Below are positions 8,284 through 17,710 of a DNA stretch of 31,835 nt, piece after piece. The first letter of the stretch is position 1, and each line of letters opens with the position of its first letter. The translations under genes were made by a program, and so were the position numbers. Below the pieces are notes generated by a model. The model was not told where the DNA came from. It worked only from the letters and a program-made list of their open reading frames with translations, and ran no database searches. Source of the stretch: a virus; IMG/VR virus record IMGVR_UViG_3300008114_000375, positions 1-31,835 of that record; one strand, 5' to 3'.

Positions 8284-10878
8284 ATGATACACGCATTACC
8301 AGAAACAATTAGCTTATACTCTTCCGCTTCCAGGGCTACAGTCTCCTCTCTAATCAGAGATATGAGGCTTGAAAAAACTGACTTAAATTTCCTGGTAACT
8401 AAAATGTCAAACATGACTGTTGACCTCAATTACTCAGGCGCTAAGGTGCCAGCTTTTGCTCTCTTAACGAAAGAAGCAATGGTTGACGCATTCAGGAATG
8501 CCTACCTAAGAATGCAGAACCTTTTTAATGCAGCTAATGCTACGGGCATCGCTCTGAATTCTATTGTTGGAGTATTTAGTTCTGAAATAGAAAAAGTTGA
8601 AGAAGATTTAGATAAACTTCAAGTATTTATAGATAATTATGAATTTATTTCTGGTAAAGACGATCTATTTAACGCTAACTACATAGAAAAATTTGACAGT
8701 TTCTTTAACGACTATAGGGCAGATGGCACACAATTTCCTATTCCAGATAGAGATGGTGTTTCTTTTGGCGAGACAAACAACGCGTACATAGATCCAGTTA
8801 GTGGAACTTTAAAAATTGGTAAAGGTCAAGACGTAAAAAATATTATTAGAAATATAAAATCAATAAATATTACAAACAACTACAATAACTACGTGACAAC
8901 TGATTCAAGTTTTGAGAATTTATTCAATGATAACTTTTTTGATTCATGGTCAGTAACCGTTAAGGCTCCAGCAATATTATCAGCTCAGCTAAAAGATTAT
9001 ATCAAATACTTCAACTATGATTATTCAAATGTTTCTGGGGCAATATCCGCAGTTGAGATAAATCTACAAAGGCCTATTAATATTGATACGATTAGATTCC
9101 AGCCAAATCAGTCAACTAACTTTAGACTTCTTCAAGCAGTTGTCTATCATAACTCTCCCGTTGATGCAAACAATATTGCGCCATCTGAAAATTACACTGT
9201 CCTCTTAAATGGTCCGGCTTTATTGAACAGAGTTTTTGATTTAAGATTCAATAAAAAATCTATTAAAAAAATTATATTTATATTTAATCAGCAAGATTAT
9301 GTAAAAAATAGTAGATCACCAATTAATTCAGAATTAAATTCTAAGGCTTTAGATTCTTTTGTTAAAGCTGTTATTAATGATCGAAAAGCTCGCTTTAGTA
9401 AGTTCCAAGATATTATTTATTGGTTCTTTAAAAGAAAAAGTACGGTTAAAGGTATCTCTAAAAATAAGAAAACAGATATCGACTACTATGCGTACAGATT
9501 CCCGCAAGAATTTGATAGCTATATCTATAATTTAGATGAACAAATAAAAGAATTTAATAATCTAACTATAGAAGATAAAAATGTTTTTACAAACACTCCT
9601 ATTTTTGTAAATGCAATCAATACAATGTTAAATACTTTTTCTGGTAAGTATAAAATATTTGATTCAGATAAATACATTGAAGGAATAACAGCAGGATCGT
9701 CACTATTCTCTTCCGGCTTCATGCTCGGTTCCAGCAGTAACGCTAGATCAACTGGGTATCAGCAATATGACACCGGTGCTTTGGCGCCACCATTAACCTC
9801 TATAGACTCTCAGCTTTCTGTGCTAGAATCAAACCTTGGTTATGAATATAGTTTCTCCCTTAAATCTATAGAATTTATTGAAACACTCAACCAAAACACT
9901 GATAAAGCTGTTTTTGTCAGTAGAAAAATTCCTGTTAACGGACAGGTTGTCGCAGCAAAAGCTAAGCCATATTTCCTTAACAACAATGCCGGCGTCTCAA
10001 ATGTTGATAGAAACATATTGGCTCCAGCATCATATGAACTATCTTTATCAAATAAACCTATCCCTTCAAGTGAATCTGATTGGATACCTATCTCTAGCCA
10101 TGGCAATACTTTTGTTCAATCAGAAATATTATTTACTAACGATATAACAAGAAAAGCTCAGTTGAGATTTAAGGCCAAGAATGATTCCATAGCGCTTTAT
10201 AAGGATGGTGTCTTAATTCCAAGAGTTTCCACAAACTACATTTACAGCACTGCCGATAATACTATATCTATTTCGCAGGATGTATTTAATATAAATAGTA
10301 GATTTATAGTTTCTTACGATTTAGATTTTTCTGGTTCTGCCCCTGATGAAGTTGACTTTATAAAAAGAAATGTTATCCTTCAATCTTTAACAAATTATTC
10401 TTCGGAAAATAGTTCTGGAGAAATGTTTGGATCAACAGATATAAATTCTTCAGTAAAGTTAAGCTACTCACCATATGTGGATAGAGATAGTTATTCTAGA
10501 ATTATTTACAATAAATCAACTGGAACTACTTTTGTTAGCAATAACGCAGGCTATTCTCCTGTGACAGTTATTCTTTCTGATGGAACTGTGGCTATTAATT
10601 TGACAAATTATTCTTTGTCTTCAGAAAAAGTATCTTTCTACTCTACGGAAGAAACTCTCTTTATACAGAGTGGCAGAAATCTTGTATTCAATAGGCCAAT
10701 TAATCAGCCGTTCACAGTTTACTATCAATATATACCAAATAATTTGCGGTTTAGACTGGTTATAAGAAAGAATATTATTGATTCTTCTGACCCAATATCT
10801 GTAGATAGTGTAATTATAAAAATGAAAACTATCAATAATGATCCATATTATGAAAAACTAAATTCTTTAACATTATAA
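8284..10878 (+). CDS. Virion protein, coiled coil plus discoidin-like beta domains
   Basis: An 864-residue protein. ATG 8284 directly follows the previous stop, with the purine-rich GGAAGGGGAAGA upstream serving as ribosome binding site. The N-terminal ~125 residues are helical and end in an acidic coiled coil (EIEKVEEDLDKLQ, about 101-113) followed by a linker and the acidic aromatic segment YIEKFDSFF. Further on, INLQRPINIDTIRFQP (about 258-273) looks like the strand of a discoidin/F5-8-type carbohydrate-binding fold. The layout matches the next two genes, suggesting paralogues or a shared assembly. I do not recognise a named family. A baseplate or tail-fibre connector role is inferred. Confidence 0.8.
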   Translation: MIHALPETISLYSSASRATVSSLIRDMRLEKTDLNFLVTKMSNMTVDLNYSGAKVPAFALLTKEAMVDAFRNAYLRMQNLFNAANATGIALNSIVGVFSSEIEKVEEDLDKLQVFIDNYEFISGKDDLFNANYIEKFDSFFNDYRADGTQFPIPDRDGVSFGETNNAYIDPVSGTLKIGKGQDVKNIIRNIKSINITNNYNNYVTTDSSFENLFNDNFFDSWSVTVKAPAILSAQLKDYIKYFNYDYSNVSGAISAVEINLQRPINIDTIRFQPNQSTNFRLLQAVVYHNSPVDANNIAPSENYTVLLNGPALLNRVFDLRFNKKSIKKIIFIFNQQDYVKNSRSPINSELNSKALDSFVKAVINDRKARFSKFQDIIYWFFKRKSTVKGISKNKKTDIDYYAYRFPQEFDSYIYNLDEQIKEFNNLTIEDKNVFTNTPIFVNAINTMLNTFSGKYKIFDSDKYIEGITAGSSLFSSGFMLGSSSNARSTGYQQYDTGALAPPLTSIDSQLSVLESNLGYEYSFSLKSIEFIETLNQNTDKAVFVSRKIPVNGQVVAAKAKPYFLNNNAGVSNVDRNILAPASYELSLSNKPIPSSESDWIPISSHGNTFVQSEILFTNDITRKAQLRFKAKNDSIALYKDGVLIPRVSTNYIYSTADNTISISQDVFNINSRFIVSYDLDFSGSAPDEVDFIKRNVILQSLTNYSSENSSGEMFGSTDINSSVKLSYSPYVDRDSYSRIIYNKSTGTTFVSNNAGYSPVTVILSDGTVAINLTNYSLSSEKVSFYSTEETLFIQSGRNLVFNRPINQPFTVYYQYIPNNLRFRLVIRKNIIDSSDPISVDSVIIKMKTINNDPYYEKLNSLTL

Positions 10879-10888
10879 AGAGAATATT

Positions 10889-12970
10889 ATGACACAATTA
10901 TCAGCAAGCACAATGCCATACCAGCAAATGGTTCACAAAGTGGGCCAATTGATTACCGCAATAAATTCTGCTTCTCTTATTACAAAAGATGAAATAGCAG
11001 AACAGTATATAAATATATTAAATGAAATTAAGAATCAAATAGGTGCACCTTTAGCTTCCTATTCTCCCTTTATTAAAGGTGAGCCTCCCAGGTCTGAAAA
11101 GTTTAACAAATTCTTTGCAGAGTACGCCCAAGATGTCTCTGTATTATCGAAGCAAATTGACTACCTTAATGCCAAAACAATAAGTGTATTTAATTTATTT
11201 TCCAAAGAAATCGAAGGAGAAAAAAGATACTCAGAAAGAATAGCATCAAAGTGCAAGATTTTGCAAATGTATTCTCGTAGCCCATCTGATGATTTAATAT
11301 ATATCGGTGATTCATTTGAAAATGATGACCTTATCGACTACACAAAAATAGCAAAAGGATCCAATCCATTAATCAGAGGAGGGATTGCATCATTCGCAAT
11401 AGAATCCTCTAAAAGATGGGTGCCCGATGCAATAGAGGTGGTATCGGGAAATGGGTTCATAGGAAATAGCCACCAAGTGGTTAAGGCTAATAATGATGAA
11501 AATACTTCAGAATATAAATACGTTTTTGAAAACAATAAAACATTAAATAACTTAAGAAGCATAGTCGACAATAACCCTCTTTCCTATTTTGAGTACGAAA
11601 ATATTAATGTTGATAAATCAACAGCAAGACCACCATTAACGACCATTGCACAAGAGAACGAATTTAAGTTCCTAAAAACAGAAATGAATAGCTCAAATGC
11701 GAACGAGTCAAATACGATAGATTGGTCATCTCATCCGGAATCAGAACCGTTAACTCTTAAGTTAAAGTTAACATCAAATTCTGGCAGGATTGCAAATAGT
11801 ATTGACATAACTCCATTTTTTGGGTCATCTAAGTACGTAGAAGTTACAGAAGTTTTAGTTTTTGCTAAAGATGGATCATCTGAAAATGTTTTAAAGAATA
11901 CCATTTTTATAGGTTCATCTTTAGTTCCGTTGAATATTGAGTTAGCGCAAAATTATTTTTACAATAAAGCGACAGTACGTTTTCCCGAAAGACAAGTTTC
12001 TAAAATAGAGATATCCTTTAGGCAACCCACATATTCTAATATTGATATTAAGCATGTTTATTGGAAGCCAAGTTCTACAAATGTGAATAATCCATTTGTT
12101 AATCTATCTAGATTTAACCCAGACGCTCTAAGTAGGGATATATATGAGTCAATTAAGTATAATAAATATCAATTAATTCCAACTTTATCCAATCCAACCA
12201 AATATAAAACTACTACGCAAAATGTCGCTGACATTAATGTTGCCCTAAAAAAGAAGCCAACTTCTCTGAATGCTTATTTTATAGCAGCTTCTTTTGTAAA
12301 TGAATCAGCAACTCCTGTTAATTCAACTGTTTATTTCAATAGATGGAAAGTTGTTGGTGAAGAGGCTGAATTTATTTCTGAAATAATAAAAGACGAAGAC
12401 AGCTATATTACCAAGAACTACGATGCACCATCAGCTGCTCAAGAAGATTTAAACGATTTACTTGACTTATACTTTGGCGCTACCCCATATGTGGATGAAG
12501 AACTTGGCACTCTGCAGGATATATCAATTGTGCAGCAGTCATTTGTTCCTATTCAAAAAGAAATTTCTTATAGAGTTATAGTTGAGCAAGAAGAGGAATT
12601 CTACAAGGCAAAGAGATGGGCCATAGGAATTAGGGATATTGACGTTTATCGGGAAACATACATAGATGAAATGCAGGTCATATCTTTCCCGTTTAAATTT
12701 GATTACCCGGTTGAATCAGTGATGCTGGATGTCCAGGCGTCTATAGATGAAGTGCATTCTGGAAGAACTAATATTCAAACATACATATCAGCAGATCAAG
12801 GTTCTAATTGGATAGAGGTTTCTCCGGTTCAACTAGATTTTACCGGCACCCCTGAAATAGTATTTTTTAACCAATCAATACTTGATGAGTACAGATTGTC
12901 TGGAGCGTCATACTTATCTTTCCCCACAATTCCAAAAGAAGTTAAAGATATCACTGTGTACAAAAGTTAA
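10889..12970 (+). CDS. Virion protein, helical N-terminus plus discoidin-like domain
   Basis: A 693-residue protein; ATG 10889 follows a good AAAGAGAA site. The N-terminal ~140 residues are helical (KFNKFFAEYAQDVSVLSKQI, then FNLFSKEIEGEKRYSERI), followed by an acidic segment with GDSFENDDLIDY that parallels the spots in the flanking genes where the coiled coil meets the beta region. The middle has strands resembling a discoidin-type module (ITPFFGSSKYVEVTEVLVF; FPERQVSKIEISF). The C-terminus is beta-rich. It has two ATP tripeptides of the kind concentrated in the first gene (at about 12308 and 12479). Function unknown; virion structural by context. Confidence 0.8.
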   Translation: MTQLSASTMPYQQMVHKVGQLITAINSASLITKDEIAEQYINILNEIKNQIGAPLASYSPFIKGEPPRSEKFNKFFAEYAQDVSVLSKQIDYLNAKTISVFNLFSKEIEGEKRYSERIASKCKILQMYSRSPSDDLIYIGDSFENDDLIDYTKIAKGSNPLIRGGIASFAIESSKRWVPDAIEVVSGNGFIGNSHQVVKANNDENTSEYKYVFENNKTLNNLRSIVDNNPLSYFEYENINVDKSTARPPLTTIAQENEFKFLKTEMNSSNANESNTIDWSSHPESEPLTLKLKLTSNSGRIANSIDITPFFGSSKYVEVTEVLVFAKDGSSENVLKNTIFIGSSLVPLNIELAQNYFYNKATVRFPERQVSKIEISFRQPTYSNIDIKHVYWKPSSTNVNNPFVNLSRFNPDALSRDIYESIKYNKYQLIPTLSNPTKYKTTTQNVADINVALKKKPTSLNAYFIAASFVNESATPVNSTVYFNRWKVVGEEAEFISEIIKDEDSYITKNYDAPSAAQEDLNDLLDLYFGATPYVDEELGTLQDISIVQQSFVPIQKEISYRVIVEQEEEFYKAKRWAIGIRDIDVYRETYIDEMQVISFPFKFDYPVESVMLDVQASIDEVHSGRTNIQTYISADQGSNWIEVSPVQLDFTGTPEIVFFNQSILDEYRLSGASYLSFPTIPKEVKDITVYKS

Positions 12971-12996
12971 AGTTTCTTAATAATGTAAATAAATTA

Positions 12997-15087
12997 TTGT
13001 ATTCCTCTGGAACTAGACCTAGTGAAATAGAAATTAGAAAATTATTTAATGATTATTTTTCTATCTATAAGTTAGGTTATCCAATACCTATGGATTATGA
13101 CATTTTTACTAGAAAGAATGTTTTTGATCATGAAGATTTAAATGAGTTAATGATTAAAGCTCTATTTAATTTAGAAGTAGCTTATGACTGCACAACTGAA
13201 AATAATTACCAGATGATGTCGACAATAACTGCTCTTAATAAGAGATTAGAAAATCTTAAATCTAAACGGAGAGAGCTTGAGGCAAAAGTCGATGAGTTGA
13301 TTTTTGCTATAAATAATTCTGATGGATTTTTCTATTCTTACTTAGAAAATTTTACATCAACTAAGGATATTGACCTAACTTTAACTGACGCCTTTGTTGA
13401 TGTCAAGGCTGGTAATGTAACAATACCCATAATTAATTCTGGTGTATTTGACATGATAACATCATCATTAATTAGCCCGTCTAGTGTAACACTTTCTGTT
13501 GATCTAAATGGAACACAGGTCGTTAGCCCATCTGTAATTTCTGATTTGGAAAATGTTACAGATGGATTAACTGATACATACTGGTCTTATAGATATGAGT
13601 CATCACAACTTGGAGTGGTCAGCGCGATTATAACAATCCCTGTCAATTCTAATTATGTAATATCTAAAATTGAAGGAACTTTGCTAGCTTCTTCTGGTGT
13701 AGGAATCGGAGTCTTGGCAAAGCCTCTAAACCCAGAAATGCCAGAACAAAATATAATCAAGGATTCTAGATCTGATTATGACAGATTCTCATTTAACTTA
13801 AATCCATTAAACTATTCGAGTATTACATTAATATTATTTAAAACATTCCCTGATGAAATTTTAAATAATTCTGATAAACCATATATTTATGAGTTTGGCT
13901 TAAGAGATATATATATCGGCTCAAAATATCACGATAGAAGAGCTACAATAGTTTCTTCTCCAATATCAATACCTGAAGTTGACAATGGTCTACTTTCTAT
14001 AGAATCAGTTAGTCTCAGCGTTCAGCATCAGATTGGCCCAGGTTATGATATTGACTACTTTATTGCTGCAGATGTTCCTGGGTCAACTGGAGTCGATGGA
14101 TTTAATTGGATAGCAATTAATCCAGAAAATTCTTTATCAACCTCAAATCCAACCATCGTAAATCTACAAACAACAAATAGAAATACTAAGCTAATTTATG
14201 ATGGCGCTGGAGTGGCAGGTGGCTATGAGTTGATAGATTTGAATTCTACTTCGAATAATGTGAACGAGCTAAATCCAAGTACCAATATATATTCAGGTAA
14301 AACTGTTTATAGAATTTGCAACGTTGGAACAGATGAGATAAAGCAACCATTTATTTTAAATGGAATTAATTCAATAAGAAACTATGCTCTATTGAGATCT
14401 TCAAATTCCAATATAACGGAGCAGTATTACAAATCCTTAAATATATGGACTCAAAAAATATCACAGTCTTCATCAGACATTACTCAAACTAGTCCTATTG
14501 AAAACCAACTTAATTCAATAAGTCCTGGATTTAATGGAATATGTTCTGGATTGCTAGAAGCAAGTGTTTCTACAGTGAGAGAAAATACAGTTATACATAC
14601 GGTTACCAAGAGTAGGGAAGATTTTACTTTGGCGATATATCTAAATGATGTACTGATTGCAGACTTGCCAGCTGGAGTTTTATCTAAAGACATTGAGTGG
14701 AATTTTAAAACAGGAATAAATTACATTAAAATAACCTATGATAAAAACTTTGAGGGTCTTATCACGTTCAATATTATGTCTGGAAGAAGACTATCCGATT
14801 ATGGAACCGTCTTCCTGGATTACTATTCTTACTTGGACCCTTATGAGTTCAGACAAAGAGTATCGCAGAGTAATTACGTTTTCACTGTAGATAGTGCATT
14901 TGGTGCGCAAGAAGTTTTATGTTCAAGACATTTGTCTGGCAGATCTCAAATAGTTTATTATGGAGAAAACTCAACTGCAGTTAGGGCAGTTAGATATAGG
15001 GCTGATTTATATAGGGATAAGAATCCTTTAATTTCTCCAATAATAGATAATGTAAGAATTAAATTTAGACACAACGAAGAAGGATAA
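12997..15087 (+). CDS. Virion protein, coiled coil plus discoidin-like domain; TTG or hidden start
   Basis: About 696 residues from TTG 12997, the only ordinary start codon in the open part of the frame. There is no good ribosome binding site in front of it. The frame is open back to 12946, and the codons just upstream translate to plausible helix (KLKFLNNVNKLL) continuous with the N-terminus. The true start may therefore be further upstream or reached from the previous gene. Residues about 75-107 form a strong charged coiled coil (KRLENLKSKRRELEAKVDEL). A discoidin-like module begins near 185 (VTDGLTDTYWSYR). Overall layout matches the two preceding genes. Virion role inferred. Confidence 0.78.
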   Translation: MYSSGTRPSEIEIRKLFNDYFSIYKLGYPIPMDYDIFTRKNVFDHEDLNELMIKALFNLEVAYDCTTENNYQMMSTITALNKRLENLKSKRRELEAKVDELIFAINNSDGFFYSYLENFTSTKDIDLTLTDAFVDVKAGNVTIPIINSGVFDMITSSLISPSSVTLSVDLNGTQVVSPSVISDLENVTDGLTDTYWSYRYESSQLGVVSAIITIPVNSNYVISKIEGTLLASSGVGIGVLAKPLNPEMPEQNIIKDSRSDYDRFSFNLNPLNYSSITLILFKTFPDEILNNSDKPYIYEFGLRDIYIGSKYHDRRATIVSSPISIPEVDNGLLSIESVSLSVQHQIGPGYDIDYFIAADVPGSTGVDGFNWIAINPENSLSTSNPTIVNLQTTNRNTKLIYDGAGVAGGYELIDLNSTSNNVNELNPSTNIYSGKTVYRICNVGTDEIKQPFILNGINSIRNYALLRSSNSNITEQYYKSLNIWTQKISQSSSDITQTSPIENQLNSISPGFNGICSGLLEASVSTVRENTVIHTVTKSREDFTLAIYLNDVLIADLPAGVLSKDIEWNFKTGINYIKITYDKNFEGLITFNIMSGRRLSDYGTVFLDYYSYLDPYEFRQRVSQSNYVFTVDSAFGAQEVLCSRHLSGRSQIVYYGENSTAVRAVRYRADLYRDKNPLISPIIDNVRIKFRHNEEG

Positions 15088-15088
15088 A

Positions 15089-15484
15089 ATGGCTATCAGC
15101 TATAGAAATTCTAATAAAATAAATAGGATAATTGAACCACTTTATCAAATAGATAGAGTAAAGCTCAAGTCTCCCAGAAGTAGTTTAATGGAAAATTTAG
15201 AAAGCAATTTGTTAAAGATAGATTTTTCTAGAATACTAAAACATTTGGATGAAATAGATGATTCAATCCTAGATAAGATAACATATTTTGTTGGAGATAT
15301 AACAGACTATACAGAGCAGGCTAGGTTAGACGATGGTATAGCTTACGACTTTCCTGGCATACAGACATATATTGATGAAGCAAGTCCAGCATTAGAAGAA
15401 CTGACAATAGATACCACTAATAAATTGAGTGGTAAATTGTCTAGATTAATTAATAAAGTTTCTAGATTAGAAAACGGTGAATGA
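15089..15484 (+). CDS. Small helical virion-operon protein
   Basis: 131 residues; ATG 15089 starts one base after the previous stop, behind AAGGA at 15079-15083. The sequence is almost entirely predicted helix, with a basic N-terminus (SYRNSNKINRII) and an acidic middle (KHLDEIDDSILDKI). The C-terminus again is helical with heptad-like Leu/Ile spacing (LSGKLSRLINKVSRLE). No signal peptide or membrane segment. Tight packing between two structural genes suggests a small connector or assembly protein of the same complex. I do not recognise the family. Confidence 0.75.
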   Translation: MAISYRNSNKINRIIEPLYQIDRVKLKSPRSSLMENLESNLLKIDFSRILKHLDEIDDSILDKITYFVGDITDYTEQARLDDGIAYDFPGIQTYIDEASPALEELTIDTTNKLSGKLSRLINKVSRLENGE

Positions 15485-15485
15485 T

Positions 15486-16739
15486 ATGGCAGATATATTA
15501 AAGACTAAAAAAAGAGATTACAAATATAATGGTCCTGTAGATAGTTCCGATTATAACGCAAGAATAGAGGAAAATTATCAGGATCTAGTTTATCTTTATA
15601 ATCGGGCAAATATCATAGATGCCAAGTTGGCTACGGCTTTTGAAAGAGTTTTAAAAGATCATGTATTCCTAGCTAATGCAATACAGGACTTAAGTGATAG
15701 AGTAACAGCTTTAGAGTCTGCTTCGAATGTATTGTCAATATATTCTTTCTCGCAGCTTGACTACGCCAATTTTGTTGGCACAAGTTTTGCTGTTTCTGGA
15801 ACAGAGCTATTAAGTTTTGATCCAATTTATAATATTGTAACTTTGCCAAAGGTTTCAAGCGGTTCATTCTCTAAGCTAAAATTTGGCCAATCAGGAGTAG
15901 GTCAAATAGTGCCTGATTATTTTAAGACTAGAATCGACATATCCTATGCTGGAGTTGACACTTCTGGGGCAGTTATAGACAGTACTCCAATATACAATTG
16001 CATACTGGATGCTCCAGATAAGGTTTGGAGAAGAACGGTGGTTTCAGACACCAACCCAACAACTGGGGCACAGCTAATGCTGTATGTTCAAATACCCAAC
16101 GATGCGGTAGGTATATTAAAGTCTAATGTCATAAAACTAAATCCTTTCCCATCTTTTGGCTGCGAAATATATTCAATTGAATATACAACGGTAGATAATC
16201 CATCTTTGTCATCTTCAGATACTTGGATACCCCTAAATAAGAATAGCTTCTATGATTCCGTACCCTCTGCAATAGGCAAGGTTGCTCCTGGTGGATGGTC
16301 AGTCCTTGGTTCTGATTCTATAAAAAACTCTGGTCCCCTCTGCTTCCAGTTTCCAGAGGCAAACATAACCGCCATAAGAGTAAAGATGCATCAAAAGAAT
16401 TATTTAACAGAGACATCAAAATATGTATATACATATGGTTTGTCTGATCTTGATGTGAAGTATGAAAAGTATCTACAGACTGGAAAAATGATTATAAAGT
16501 ATTCTGCCCCAGCTGGCGAGGTAATAGAAGAAGTGACAAATGTCTCACCAAAAATATATAACGTAGCAGAAAGCCAATTGGACGAAGCGTTTAGTTATAG
16601 GATTATATATGACGACGCCGGCACTTATAGCCTAACTAATCCGGGTGCAAATAATCATGTTTGGATAGAGGTAACTCTTAATCAGCTAGATGACAAGACT
16701 GCCCCGGTTCTTTCTGATTTAATCATTGAATATATCTAA
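15486..16739 (+). CDS. Virion protein with N-terminal coiled coil
   Basis: About 417 residues. I choose ATG 15486 because GGTGA at 15476 is correctly spaced; a GTG at 15477 would add three residues and overlap the previous gene. The N-terminus is charged, then helical with a short coiled coil (AIQDLSDRVTALESA, about residues 64-78). The rest is beta-rich, with features of a lectin-like or jelly-roll surface domain (ITAIRVKMHQKNY; YSFSQLDYANFVGTSF). Pro-Gly-rich loops and few Cys resemble its neighbours. It ends the continuous run of giant genes. A tail-fibre or baseplate-associated role is inferred from context. Confidence 0.78.
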   Translation: MADILKTKKRDYKYNGPVDSSDYNARIEENYQDLVYLYNRANIIDAKLATAFERVLKDHVFLANAIQDLSDRVTALESASNVLSIYSFSQLDYANFVGTSFAVSGTELLSFDPIYNIVTLPKVSSGSFSKLKFGQSGVGQIVPDYFKTRIDISYAGVDTSGAVIDSTPIYNCILDAPDKVWRRTVVSDTNPTTGAQLMLYVQIPNDAVGILKSNVIKLNPFPSFGCEIYSIEYTTVDNPSLSSSDTWIPLNKNSFYDSVPSAIGKVAPGGWSVLGSDSIKNSGPLCFQFPEANITAIRVKMHQKNYLTETSKYVYTYGLSDLDVKYEKYLQTGKMIIKYSAPAGEVIEEVTNVSPKIYNVAESQLDEAFSYRIIYDDAGTYSLTNPGANNHVWIEVTLNQLDDKTAPVLSDLIIEYI

Positions 16740-16785
16740 CTTAAAATTACTATAAGTATACGGATTTCTGACAAGGAGAAAATAA

Positions 16786-17418
16786 ATGGCTACTTTTTAT
16801 GTAGGACCTAGACCAGTTTTAAAGGGTAGATCATCGTCCGAGATGGTAAACCCATACACTACAATGACTGGAAAGTCTAAGGGTACTGGAACATATTCTT
16901 TCTACCCACTTTATAGCACTAGTCACGTTTTAGACGGTGCCCCTGACAATCATTTTGCACCTGGAACAGGTCAGTTCCCAGGTAATAGATTCTTGTCACA
17001 GGTGTTTAACGGAACATCACTTTATATCCACCCTCTATCTGGCACCTTCCCAGATGGCACTGGAACATACGATGGCGCAAGATTCCGACCTCTAGAATAT
17101 AAGGGTCTTGCTGGCGCTCAGGCCTTCCCTTCTGATTATGGTCACGCCGGAACAAGAGTTAGAGAATATTCTCTTTACAATAATTACATCTTTGACGGCG
17201 TAACATCTGCTAATATATTTGCTGACACTGGCCATGGACCAAGAACTGAAGCCGGAGGTGCTCCGGCATCGTTTGGCTTGTTCAAGCCAAGTGAGTTCCA
17301 GGGTGTAACAAGCTCTGTTATATTCACTTCTGGTTATGGTCAAGCTAATACAACTGGAGACTATGGTCGTGAAAAAGTTCAAGAGTGGTATGGGGTCCCT
17401 TCGGCTCAAGCTCTCTGA
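16786..17418 (+). CDS. Six-repeat Gly/Phe/Tyr-rich virion protein, probably abundant
   Basis: 210 residues from ATG 16786. AAGGAG at 16773-16778, seven bases away, is one of the strongest ribosome binding sites in the window. The base composition is visibly richer in G and C than the neighbouring structural genes. The protein is rich in Gly, Phe, Tyr, Thr and Ser and has no Cys and no hydrophobic helix. From about residue 47 it consists of degenerate 25-35 residue units, annotated separately. High-expression signals, repeats and last place in the structural block suggest a multi-copy surface, fibre or cement protein. That is inference; I recognise no family. The next gene may start inside its end. 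Confidence 0.85.
   Translation: MATFYVGPRPVLKGRSSSEMVNPYTTMTGKSKGTGTYSFYPLYSTSHVLDGAPDNHFAPGTGQFPGNRFLSQVFNGTSLYIHPLSGTFPDGTGTYDGARFRPLEYKGLAGAQAFPSDYGHAGTRVREYSLYNNYIFDGVTSANIFADTGHGPRTEAGGAPASFGLFKPSEFQGVTSSVIFTSGYGQANTTGDYGREKVQEWYGVPSAQAL
16927..17415 (+). repeat. Six degenerate protein repeats, 25-35 residues each
   Basis: The unit core is aromatic/hydrophobic-x-Gly-(Val/Leu/Ala/Thr)-x-(Ser/Ala), then a hydrophobic pair, then a Gly-containing turn. The anchoring glycines are residues 51, 76, 107, 138, 173 and 203. Examples: YKGLAGAQAFPSDYG, FDGVTSANIFADTGHG, FQGVTSSVIFTSGYG, with a final half-unit WYGVPSAQAL. Spacings are 25, 31, 31, 35 and 30 residues. The repeat is visible in protein only; codons have diverged. 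Confidence 0.7.
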
Positions 17419-17710
17419 TGCTATAAGTTCCCCTTTGATTCTTGAAAAAGAAGAAAGAAAAAGTGGTACAATCGCTTGGGGAGGATTAGTATTAGGAATT
17501 ATAGCGTATGACATATACGCTATAAAGTCCAAAAAGATTGAGACCTTAACTAGATCTTTTTGGAGATTAACTGAAAAACCATTAACAGGAATAATACCAG
17601 TAGGAGCGTGGTTAGGTTTAACTTTTCATCTTCTTATAGAGAAGTTGGTTCGAAAAAATTTGGACAGCAGTTCAGGCTTTTGTAGCTGTTTATACAGTTG
17701 GTGGTGTTGA
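17390..17710 (+). CDS. Small membrane protein of lysis cassette
   Basis: The protein core is SGTIAWGGLVLGIIAYDIYA, a first membrane segment with a typical Tyr-Asp pair, then a basic loop, then a second segment PVGAWLGLTFHLL. This order (G-x-x-AYD-x-x-A ... W-x-x-L-T-x-HLL) is recalled from small membrane proteins near actinophage lysis genes. The start is uncertain: ATG 17390 has AAGAG four bases upstream and overlaps the previous gene by 29 bases; TTG 17435 would give a shorter N-terminus more usual for the family. After HLLIEKLVRK at 17651-17657 the sequence becomes low-quality (Cys/Ser/Trp-rich) because it reads out of frame across the holin-like frame. Confidence 0.65.
   Translation: MGSLRLKLSDAISSPLILEKEERKSGTIAWGGLVLGIIAYDIYAIKSKKIETLTRSFWRLTEKPLTGIIPVGAWLGLTFHLLIEKLVRKNLDSSSGFCSCLYSWWC

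Noticed and set aside
9878-10147. 89-codon plus-strand frame inside the virion gene at 8284
   Set aside because: Different frame inside a well supported gene, no ribosome binding site, low-complexity His/Leu composition.
12955-12972. Programmed -1 frameshift at TACAAAAGT joining the genes at 10889 and 12997
   Set aside because: Only four A residues, re-pairing would mismatch at the first codon base, and no downstream stem is evident; kept only as one option under the start-codon finding.
17092-17532. 146-codon open frame on the minus strand
   Set aside because: It runs antisense across the well supported repeat protein and the membrane gene; its composition (Ser/Arg/Cys-rich) is that of an antisense shadow and it has no ribosome binding site.
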